From the IMG/VR virus record IMGVR_UViG_3300010885_015854, positions 1 to 21,010 of that record: a stretch of DNA of 21,010 nt; one strand, given 5' to 3'. Shown piece by piece: positions 1-8,800 of the stretch. Numbering within the stretch: position 1 is the first letter of the stretch; every line of letters begins with the position of its first letter. Origin of the DNA: a virus. The notes under the pieces were generated by a model that was given only the letters and a program-made list of their open reading frames with translations, did no database searches and was not told the origin of the DNA. Both the position numbers and the translations under genes were made by a program.

Positions 1-2056
1 AATTTTTGATAGTTACAATGGCTTCGATTGTACCTGCTTTGGAGGTTGGTTTATCAACCAGACTTCGGCCAATTACATTAAAAGCCGTTATTTCACCAGG
101 TTGTGCCGCTCTAGCAATACCATTTCCTGCTGAGACTAATCTGTCGCCTTTGCGTACAGTGCCTACTACTTTGACTGGGACACGTCCAGTCATTGCAACT
201 GGAGGATGTGTGTCGTCTTCGCCGGCAGCACCGTTCATCAAGTAGGCCGCTCTAGTACTTATTACACCAAACACTTTATCGCTTAAATCTGTAAGTGATT
301 TAGTAATTTCTGCCGAGCCGCCAAGTTCAACCACAGTACCTGCATCAAGTACTTCATCTGCGGCAAAGCGTTCTGCAACGTCAGCATAGAGTGCTGTGGT
401 TGCTTGTGCAAATAATCGGTTAAAATATATGCTTGAACTACCAATGTTGCCGACTCCGTTGGCTCCAGAATTGAAAATATTACCTACTGTTAAACCAGTG
501 CTGGAGAATGTTGCTACGTTTGGTGTTCCAGCTACTCCTACAGTTACATTACCGCTTGCAGCCACACTAACATTACTAGTTCCATTATAGATATTTGTGG
601 GGCTAAGACCAGTTACGAAAAACGCATTACCTAACAAATAGTTACTGCTCACATTACCAGAGGCTGTGATATTACCACTTACACTAATTGTAGTACCGTT
701 AATTGTGGAGCCGGTGTTACCAATAGTAGCGGCGTTAACAACTGAACCAACCAATGATCCAGTACCACCAGCGCGAACGTTTCCAGTAGCACTAAGGTTT
801 GTAGCATATAATGTGGCAGTATCAACAGTGACCACAAGTGTTCCAGCAACTGCCATTTCTATGTTGCTATTTGATGATGCTATATTAGCATAACTTTGTC
901 CGTTGAGTAGTTTAGTAGCCGCACCGCTGACTGCCACAACGCCAGTAAGTCCACTACCATTACCAGTAATATATCCACCAAAGATATTTCCAGATCCAGA
1001 CACAATGCCTGAACCAAATAATACGTTACCGCCAGTGATATTGGCAGTGGTTGTTATGGTCGAAGTGGCACTAATCAGGCCACCAGTTAATAAGTTGCCA
1101 CCAGTTATGTTGGCAGCAGATGTAATTGTTGATGTGGCGCTAATCAGGCCACCTGTTAAGATATTACCACCAGTTATATTACCAGTAGAACTCATTAATC
1201 CACCAGTTAATACATTGCCAGCAATAATATTACCAGTTGTGCTGACATTACTGCCTGCTGGAGGGATTACGTTACCAACAAAATTTGCACCAATAACATT
1301 GCCTGTGGCTGATACTACACCTGCAGTTAACAAATTACCAACAGTGGCATTGCCAGTTATAGTTGTATACCCAGTGATATTGGCGCCTGTACTAGTAACT
1401 TTACCAGTAGCAACGCCACCAGAAGTTAATATAATATTACCAGTATTAGTTACGTTACCAACCATGACAGTGTCAGTGGCATTACTAAATGTAACACCTT
1501 TATAAACGGTGGGGAACAAGGTACTAACCGGTGCTGCCGCAGTAAAAGTTGAGTCTGTACTAAAGATTGCAACCCTAACGTTGGCCACATACAAACTTGT
1601 CACATAATGCGATACTGCACCGCTATCTGTAATTGTTTCAGGGATGGCGCCTGCTGTTCCTGTGGCGCTCGAATACGCTGGACCAACTACTAAAAATGAT
1701 GTACCAGTATAAACTTTAAGTTGTTGATTAACAGTGTCATACCACAAATCACCGGTTACGTTTGAAGTAGGTTGAGTGGAACTGGCTGTTGCGGCACTAA
1801 TGACTTTCCAAATGGCACCATTATAAACTTTGAGCAATGTATTGGTTTTGTCCCACCAAATTTGGCCGGTTAACGGAGATGTCGGAGCCGTGGAGTTTGA
1901 AAAATTTTCCAACATTTGGATGAAATTCTCATCCAAAAATTCACCGTAGCCAGCATAGTTTTTACCTACTAGGGTTACACTACTGGAGGTGTTGACAGTG
2001 CCGTCGTTTACTGTAGCAAAAACTGTCCCGTCGGTAAGATTAATTGTATATGCCAT
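1..2056 (-). CDS. Tail fibre protein with chaperone-like C-terminal domain (3' end cut by window edge)
   Basis: I translated this frame by hand: it opens at the ATG at 2056-2054 (MAYTINLTDG) and runs 685 codons without a stop to the window edge. Residues 1-55 look like a virion-attachment head. Residues 58-85 and 96-124 hold two copies of a motif with the pattern PTS..TG..W.D..N..LKVY.G. Residues about 200-545 are Gly/Asn/Thr/Ser/Val-rich, with repeated phrases such as STGNI, ITGGN and GSGLTG, as expected of a trimeric beta-structured fibre shaft. Residues about 545-685 begin with YADVAERF and contain GTVVELGG, VFGVIST, ALTGR-like AMTGRVPVKV and a GTIEAIVTI end. This pattern recurs at the C-terminus of many phage fibres and resembles an intramolecular chaperone or assembly domain; no S74-type motif is visible. 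The C-terminus is probably within a few residues of the window edge. The spacing is 26 bases after the 201-aa gene, with a late promoter in between. Role inferred: host-contacting fibre. Confidence 0.85.
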   Translation of the reverse strand, partial: MAYTINLTDGTVFATVNDGTVNTSSSVTLVGKNYAGYGEFLDENFIQMLENFSNSTAPTSPLTGQIWWDKTNTLLKVYNGAIWKVISAATASSTQPTSNVTGDLWYDTVNQQLKVYTGTSFLVVGPAYSSATGTAGAIPETITDSGAVSHYVTSLYVANVRVAIFSTDSTFTAAAPVSTLFPTVYKGVTFSNATDTVMVGNVTNTGNIILTSGGVATGKVTSTGANITGYTTITGNATVGNLLTAGVVSATGNVIGANFVGNVIPPAGSNVSTTGNIIAGNVLTGGLMSSTGNITGGNILTGGLISATSTITSAANITGGNLLTGGLISATSTITTTANITGGNVLFGSGIVSGSGNIFGGYITGNGSGLTGVVAVSGAATKLLNGQSYANIASSNSNIEMAVAGTLVVTVDTATLYATNLSATGNVRAGGTGSLVGSVVNAATIGNTGSTINGTTISVSGNITASGNVSSNYLLGNAFFVTGLSPTNIYNGTSNVSVAASGNVTVGVAGTPNVATFSSTGLTVGNIFNSGANGVGNIGSSSIYFNRLFAQATTALYADVAERFAADEVLDAGTVVELGGSAEITKSLTDLSDKVFGVISTRAAYLMNGAAGEDDTHPPVAMTGRVPVKVVGTVRKGDRLVSAGNGIARAAQPGEITAFNVIGRSLVDKPTSKAGTIEAIVTIKN
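1012..1215 (-). repeat. Degenerate tandem repeat in tail fibre shaft (period about 66 bases / 22 residues)
   Basis: Reading the minus strand, three consecutive units follow the pattern LTGGL(I/M)S.T..IT...NITGGN. Two of them (about 1025-1092 and 1093-1158) are nearly identical in protein sequence: both contain GLISATSTIT and then ANITGGN. The third, upstream unit is shorter by about six residues. DNA identity is high between the two full units, including the same stretch CACTAATCAGGCCACC or close to it on the plus strand. This looks like recent unit duplication in a beta-repeat fibre shaft. Confidence 0.7.
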
Positions 2057-2064
2057 GCCAGTTA

Positions 2065-2068
2065 CCTG
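2065..2068 (-). promoter_or_regulatory. Weak ribosome binding site of tail fibre gene
   Basis: The minus strand reads ACAGGTAACTGGC immediately before the ATG at 2056. The AGG core is about eight bases upstream. It is a weak Shine-Dalgarno match, but it falls inside the short leader expected from the late promoter at 2080-2087, so it supports this start codon. Confidence 0.4.
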
Positions 2069-2079
2069 TTTCCATTCTA

Positions 2080-2087
2080 TATTTATA
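2080..2087 (-). promoter_or_regulatory. T4-type late promoter upstream of tail fibre gene
   Basis: The minus strand carries TATAAATA, an exact match to the T4 late promoter core. It lies 23 bases upstream of the fibre ATG and overlaps the stop codon of the 201-aa gene (GCT GTA TAA). If transcription starts about six or seven bases downstream, as in T4, the leader would be about 17 bases and would still include the AGG ribosome-binding core. Activity is inferred from motif and position only. Confidence 0.65.
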
Positions 2088-2688
2088 CAGCATTGATATT
2101 GCTCAGAGTTTGTATTCTCAGAGTATAATCAATTTGAATTTGTCTATTCAAACTTTTTTGTACAGGGTGAAAAATTACATGGGTTATTAATCGTAGATTA
2201 TCAACTGATCCATTCCACGATTTTAGCCCTAATTCATCAAACACGTACTCTCCATTAAAATTTGTTGAGTTATCAAACGCTTGTTGTTCAGGTGGTTCAC
2301 CGTAATCTAACAAGCAAGTTACTAAAATATCAGTATAAGCATTTCCAGATGTGTGCAATACTGTCATTTTGTTATTTTCGGGGTCAGAGTCAGCAGCCGA
2401 ATTATCGTCAACAACTTTTTGATATGTTTGGTTGTACAGGTCAGCATTTTGCCCGGTAGTGTTTGGGGGCAAGTATGTGATAACTCCTGTGGGATCTACA
2501 CTGGATCCGCCATTGCCAAATGCCATTTGATAGATGTAACCCAAATTGCGATCGCTCAGGGTTTGAGCCATTGCTATACTAATATTTTCATAGTGGATAG
2601 CGTTCTTTTTGTCCACAAGCACTTCGCCTGTAACAGGGTCATGTATTTTGACAAACCCCTCAATTTTGCACAAACCTGGGGTTATCAT
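2083..2688 (-). CDS. Phage structural protein, probable tail/baseplate accessory (201 aa, function unknown)
   Basis: A 201-residue protein starting MITPGLCKIEGFVKIHDP. Visible landmarks are an N-terminal I.DP.TGE..VD..NAIHYEN segment (residues 14-36), a glycine-rich FGNGGSSVDPTGVITY segment (about 58-73), a DYGEP motif near residue 130, and a C-terminal strand-rich segment HVIFHPVQKSLNRQIQIDYT. I see no signal peptide, membrane segment or enzyme motif. From memory, proteins with these landmarks sit in tail gene clusters of marine T4-like phages, but I cannot name a proven function. The start is well supported: it overlaps the 49-aa gene as ATGA and has GGAGGG six bases upstream inside that gene. 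Its stop codon overlaps a late promoter for the fibre gene. Position between the giant baseplate-type protein and the fibre suggests an adaptor or connector; this is inference. Confidence 0.8.
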   Translation of the reverse strand: MITPGLCKIEGFVKIHDPVTGEVLVDKKNAIHYENISIAMAQTLSDRNLGYIYQMAFGNGGSSVDPTGVITYLPPNTTGQNADLYNQTYQKVVDDNSAADSDPENNKMTVLHTSGNAYTDILVTCLLDYGEPPEQQAFDNSTNFNGEYVFDELGLKSWNGSVDNLRLITHVIFHPVQKSLNRQIQIDYTLRIQTLSNINAV

Positions 2689-2834
2689 GCTCTGCCCTCC
2701 ACATAAGTTTTTTGGGTTTTTGGATCATAGATTCGCATGTGAGCCTGCACCGAGATGGATCCAGTTTCGTTGGGTTTGCGAGGAGTTGCCTCTTTTTTTG
2801 GTTCAACTGTTTGTTTTGACTGTGTATTTGACAT
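2685..2834 (-). CDS. Small phage protein (49 aa), translationally coupled to the next gene
   Basis: This short gene was translated by hand from the ATG at 2834-2832 to TGA at 2687-2685. The protein begins MSNTQSKQTVEPKKEATPRK and is Lys/Glu/Thr/Pro-rich and probably disordered to about residue 25. It then has a compact end, VQAHMRIYDPKTQKTYVEG, followed by RA. It fills almost exactly the gap between the giant gene (stop at 2854) and the 201-aa gene, overlapping the latter by four bases (ATGA). Its last 19 residues resemble residues 12-30 of the 201-aa protein (shared I.DP.T....V pattern), which argues that it is a real coding region and perhaps a related or interacting element. The ribosome binding site is weak: AAGG about 13 bases upstream. 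No function is known to me. The chance that it is only a spacer is modest. Confidence 0.7.
   Translation of the reverse strand: MSNTQSKQTVEPKKEATPRKPNETGSISVQAHMRIYDPKTQKTYVEGRA
2695..2700 (-). promoter_or_regulatory. Strong ribosome binding site of 201-aa structural gene
   Basis: GGAGGG on the minus strand ends six bases before the ATG at 2688-2686. It lies within the last codons of the 49-aa gene, and together with the ATGA overlap it indicates translational coupling. Confidence 0.6.
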
Positions 2835-2850
2835 GGTCTTTTATTTACCT

Positions 2851-2858
2851 TGTTTATA
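2851..2858 (-). promoter_or_regulatory. Possible weak late promoter before 49-aa gene
   Basis: The minus strand reads TATAAACA, one base from the late-promoter core TATAAATA. It overlaps the TAA stop of the giant gene and lies 16 bases upstream of the 49-aa ATG. A second A/T-rich stretch just after it (GGTAAATAAAAGA) resembles the sequence following the gp6 promoter motif. One mismatch in an AT-rich genome is weak evidence. Confidence 0.3.
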
Positions 2859-5800
2859 ACCCACGCAAGAACCTTGCGGCCTGCGTATCGGTGTCTTGTA
2901 ATGCTACCCCATCACTAGGAGTGCCATCTCCCAATTGATACCATGTAGTAGCACATTGTCTTACCAAAACAGTAACTTCTACCCCGGCTGGCGGTGCATG
3001 CAACTCTGGGTATGTTGCACCATCAACCACAAATTCAACTGCAACAGGATCAAATTGACTTACAAACCACCGATACTGACTTGTGGCTGTTGTGTCACTG
3101 TATGCATATTGTCTAGTACCGCCAACATAAACTTCAATAGCATCGATTTCGATTGTGCTATCGTCAAATGTTGCAACATCTATGCTGGGTGCATAGAATG
3201 TTGTTGTGCTACCATCCCCAGTGGATGTATCGCTTACCACGTAATTTTGTAAAGATTCTGGCAATAAATTTTCTCTGCTCATGTTGTATACATCAGTTCC
3301 AGCAGTATGAGTTGCAAGAGCAGTTCCTGCTGTGCCTCTCATGAGTCCGCTGACTGTATTATCTACAGTATTTCTTGAACGGTACATTATTCTTTCGCCA
3401 TCAATGGTTAATATCCCAAATATTCCCAATTCTAGATTTGGTTCAGATAATGCATTGGCATTATCTACATATACTATATCATCTATTATTTCAAGATCTT
3501 GAACCAAAATTGTTGTGGTATTTGTGGTAATTCTGTATGTGGCTTGTATTCCACGCATGTCTTGGAATATGCGGAATGCCATAGCGTCTGGTACTGTACT
3601 ACTTGTAAATTCTGTTACCGCTAAAATTTGTGCTGGCCCAATTGTGCCGCTAGACAAAATCAAATAATCCCCAGCTGGATTGGTTCCGTCATCTTCTTGA
3701 TATGCAACGGTAAAATCTTGACCTTCAAAAAGTTGGTACCCATCAAGAGATACCCACAATCTACTGGCCAACACACCGGTTCTTTGCAACCAGAAATTGT
3801 TATTGCTAATGGAAATTCCAGCTGAATAATCATAGGCACCCGGAGCAAAGTTGGAAGAGTCTGGATAACTGTAATTGGTGCTGTCATAATCTTCTGTAAT
3901 TAACACGCCGCTACTGGTTGGACCAATGAATACTAAAGTCAATGGGTATTGTTGTGATGTATCATTCCACGACGTAATACAAAATGCATCATTTAAATTT
4001 ATAGATGTATTAATGATTAATTGATTTGATGACACCCTATAATCAGCTTGTGTACTCATGCTAATTAAAATTCTTGCTCCGCTAACCGGTGGAGAGTTAA
4101 ACACAACTTGCCGACCCGGTGTATTACTACCAGTATAAGGGGTGACAATATAATTTCCAGCAGTTAATCCAAAAGTTTGTGGTTGTAATACATCATCTAT
4201 CCACACTTGAATGTCTGTGGGGGGATAAACATAAGTTTGACTAATAGTAGTTCTTTGCGGTAATCCAAAACTCAAACTTGACCCATCGCCAAACCACTCT
4301 ATGCCAGCCGGTGGTGTTAATTTTAATCCATTGCGTGTGACAATCAAATTGGCTGGATTAGAACCTTGCATGCTATTGGTCAATGTAATTATTTTTGTAG
4401 ATACAGTATTTGAAGTGGCTGTTGTGATCTGAGTTTGTGGGGTACTCCAGCTGTATACTGTTGTGGCTTGGCCTGTACCTGATCCTATGCCAGTTGCTGT
4501 GAAGACAACTCCCACAGTATTACTAGCGGCGCCAATCAAAACAAAATTAGTTGTTCCCAAAGTGGATATAGTGTATTGACGACCAATAATAAAATATCCA
4601 GCATCAATTGTGGATGTACCAAATGCAGTCAACGAGATTCCGTCACCGGCTCCGTATGTGGTCCCAAACTCTACCATACTTTGTGTTGTGGGTACAAATT
4701 CTAACCAATATGCCACATTGGTAATGAGTATTCCAGGAATTGTATCTTGGAGAGCGCGGTAATATGAACCGCTGTTGTTGACGATGTCTAATGTTGTATA
4801 ACTATTGGTTATGTTCCAATCTGTACTAGCAACATACGGACTCCAGGTGGCTCCACTGGTTATTGCCCCATTAACAAAAATTGCCAAACTTATTATTTCA
4901 GCAGAATTTACAGGAATTACTACCGAACTACCCACGTTTTCACCCATGTAGTTATTGCGGTATAACTGACTTCCGCCACCAAGTTCATACACACTGATAT
5001 TAATTAAATTTCCACTAGCCGCAGTGAGCAAAGTTATGGTTTGGTTGTCCCAATCTACAGTATAATCAATATTTAAATTCAAATCCAATTCAGTGGTGAT
5101 ATTGCTAACCAAGACCTGGACTGGATTTTCAACAACTCCTGCCCAGCTGAATGTATCAGTTACAGCAGAATCATATGTGTAACGTATACTGGAAATTTGG
5201 AACCCGTGTCCATCCCTGTTCCAGTCTGCACCCGGTCTAGTGTAAACACGCATATCAAGGGTGTCAAATTCTGATCCGTTGACTAGTTCTTCAGGAGCAT
5301 GTGCTTCGTAAAGGCCAATAAATTTACCACCATCTACATTGATGTCTGAATCAAGTGCGCCCAGTGTTGTGTCTGTAAATTCACTTTGATAAATTGTATC
5401 TATTGAGTCAGGTACCAAGAAATAGTTTCCATATACTTGTACCCCAGGATATGCTATTCCATCTATCAATAAAGGTAAATCAATACCGGGCTGATTAACT
5501 CCTGGCACATAATATCCACGAGTACGGTCAATACCGCTTAGGTCTCGAGCCGGCACAAGTGTCCAATCTTCAAGATTGAATACTGGGCCCACAACTGCGG
5601 TAGAGTCTGTACTAGATGCTTGCCACACACGATCATCATATCGAACCAAAGTACCATCTTGATATGTGCTAGACGAATTCCAATCTTGCACATCAGAGAA
5701 GTATTGGAATCTATCATACTTGATTGTTGTTTTAATACTTCTTACAAGACCTGTGTATCTGCTGAGAGCTCTGCTGTAATTCATCACAGCATACGCACGA

Positions 5801-8800
5801 GCACTGACACCGTTGCCGCCATCAAATGATATCTCTGGTGTTGCTGTATATCCTGATCCTGTATCAATGACCGTAACACTTGTTACCTGGCCAAGACTAT
5901 TAATTTCAGCCACCGCTGTGGCTGCTACAGTAGCATCACCAGTAATCGTAACTATTGGTGCTTCTGTGTAACCACTACCACCATCAATAATTTCAATGCT
6001 GGTTAAATTTAATAGATAGTTGCTGTACCACTGATTATACGGCCAAGTACTCCACACTGCACTTGTGGATGGCAAATCGCTTTCTGTGGTCAATTGTGAA
6101 TTAAATGCATCACTTTGAGCGTATGGTAACAGTATTGGGCTAGTGTATTGTGGAATTTCTAGCGTGGTATTATAGTACGCTGGTAAATCAAAATCAGTAT
6201 TATCTCCAAAAAATTCATCAAAGCCGGTGTACTTTAAGTTAAATTCTCGAACTGACACGTGATAAGGTTTGACCTCTTGAATATAATCACTTACAAATTC
6301 TTGATTGTCACGAATATAGTTTTGATATGGTATCAATTGACGGATTCTGTGATCAACATCAATTAAACCAGTTTTAACTAGCCATTCAGGTGCAGAAAAT
6401 TCACTTAGTACAAAGTTAAACATCAATACCAAGGTTCGATTGCGCTCAATTGCCAACTCGTCAATAAACAATTCTTCGTTAATGGCTTGAATAATTTTTC
6501 TTGTTTCTGTTACAGGTTCTTGGTCAAAATACTGTGCATCAAACACTTCAATATCATAACCAAAACGGCCAAGTTGATAGTCCCACAATTCTGCTGAGAA
6601 CTCAATGGTGCCGTCTTGCAACACAACTCTTTCCCATCCAGTATCAGTCAACAAATAAATTTCATACTTGCCTTGAGAATTAGCGGTAACTTTGACACTG
6701 CTACCGACGGGCACAGTCACGGTTGCTAATGCCGCATAATTAGAAACTTCAGTAATTACCTTGATACTGGAATTGTATCCAGGCCGTACCCAGTTGATAT
6801 AGCTCCAATACGCAGGAGTGTCGTACGTTTGCACTCTTGATAGAATTAACACTCGTTCACCAGGCGTGGTGTCGCTGGCAGTGACTGTGTAAATTGTCCA
6901 TAAACCCCGGTTGTAACTATCAGTTGTCACAAGGTACTTGTATCCTAGATCAACTGCATAGATATCTTGATAACCAAGAATTTCTAAATTAGCAACTTGC
7001 AAATTCCAATTTACAACAGTATTTCCATTGATAATTTCAGATTGTATGGGCTCAGGCTCACTGCTGTTCAACAAGTCAAACATGCGCATTTCAGTTATGG
7101 GCACCTGTGCTAATATAGTGTTAGATCTAACAAGATAATTTTTTAACGCCGCAAATCGATCTACAAACATGGATTGACGCGGGCGAAATTGTACTCCATA
7201 TCTTTCAGCTGGGCTTAGATTTGGATCTGGCACTTTGTTTCCAAACGTGTCAACTCCGCAAAAACTATCTTGAAGTTTGCGATATAAATTAGTACTTAAA
7301 AATCCATCTGCACGATCTTGTGGTATTAGTTCATACTCGACGTGAACATTATTGTTAGTGAGTTCTCGATCAAATTCAATACTGATAATCGTATCACTGG
7401 CTTCTATATAATCTGCGCTGTTGTAAAGAGCAATAGTACTACCATTAATGGGTGCCATGTAGGGTATACCACTAGCCCGAGGATCTGTAATATAAGAAGC
7501 AATGGTACTAATTGGTAATGTTTTGTTAAGATTAGTAGAAGTGACTGTGATATCTCTTACCCAGAAATAATATTCTGTGTTAAATGTACCATCTTTTGTG
7601 AGTCGAGTATTCACAGTGTATGACACTGTGTTGTATGGTGTTCCTTCACCAGCGTAACTGGCTGGAGGCACTGGACTTGATACCCATTGATACACATCAA
7701 CTACACTTCCTGGGAACAGTTGTGCCCATCTGCGACTTGCGTATGTAATGTTATCTTGATTGGGATCGATAAATCTAACGGTGCCAATGTCCCACCATAT
7801 TTCACCCACATGGTCACCAAACCAGGTTGTGCCACGAACGTTGTATGCTCCAATATTGTACGAAGCAGGGTCTATAGTGCTGATGTAATCAAGGTTTTGT
7901 CTGGCGGCGCCAAGAATCTTGCCTTGTAAGGGATTGATAAAATCTAAGAATTCGGTTTTTGCTCCTGTGATTCTATCATACAAGAATACACTATTCAACA
8001 ATCTAATATCCACTGTGGGCTGTTGGATTTTGGTTATAGTCCAAGCCGGTGTTTGTGTAGCATTTTCAAATACAAACACCGCGCCAAAATTTGCATCGCT
8101 GTCGTCTGAATCATTTTTAGGGGCACCGGCCACAAGAACTCCAGAAGTATAACTAACTGAAGTTCCATAAGCATCATAAGGTGCTATGTCTGGGTTGTTT
8201 ACTTGTTGTCCAAACACAAACTTTCCAGGATTAGACAATGTTGTAGTCGAACTTGGCAAATAATCATATGTATAAATTGCTCCACTTTGTACAAATATCG
8301 AGAAGAATATAGTAGTACCAGCATCAAAGAAAGTGGTGCCGTCATCAAATTCAGTTTCAAGATACAACGTACCTTGGGGCGAGCCTACCACAAGATTCAC
8401 AGCAGAATCATCAAGACTCAAACTGCTACCAAAGGCAGCATACTCTATAGGATATGGACTTTCAATTGTTTGTGTCCATGCAAATGTTTCAAACCCTAGA
8501 TCATCAAATGCTGTGCCCACGCTACCTGGTGCCACTTGTACTTTGTTGACCGGTGAGGCTGCCGCAGGATTCTTGACTGATATTGTGAGATACCCCGTGG
8601 TGCTTACAGTGGCCAGTACATTTTGTACACCAGTTTGTGATCCTGCAGGAATTCCATTGATTTGATCTGCTAGACCTTGTACCGTTGGGTTATTAGCCGG
8701 AACTGCAACATCAATATTGTTGACGCGAATTGTATCACCAGCTGTGAGTGTGGGGTTGGCCACTGTGGCAGTAATTGTACCGTAGATACGACTTTGATTT

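Noticed and set aside
1012-1215. Regular short repeats that could suggest a CRISPR array
   Set aside because: The repeats are in frame within a coding region, have period 66 with conserved protein sequence, and no unique spacers alternate with identical repeats.
903-1505. Plus-strand 200-codon Pro/Val/Leu-rich open frame, and similar plus-strand frames at 6-245, 396-590 and 666-893
   Set aside because: They lie antisense to the tail fibre. Their Pro/Val/Leu richness is what the complement of Gly, Asn and Thr codons gives, and the fibre frame runs through all of them without a stop.
1-2056. Diversity-generating retroelement target in the fibre C-terminus
   Set aside because: No reverse transcriptase, template repeat or cluster of variable NNY-type codons is visible in the window.
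2793-2799. A run of seven A on the minus strand inside the 49-aa gene, in the right phase for a -1 ribosomal frameshift
   Set aside because: A -1 shift gives only about 22 more codons before TGA with no recognisable sequence, and the zero frame ends in a meaningful ATGA overlap. Most likely this is a simple lysine-rich stretch.
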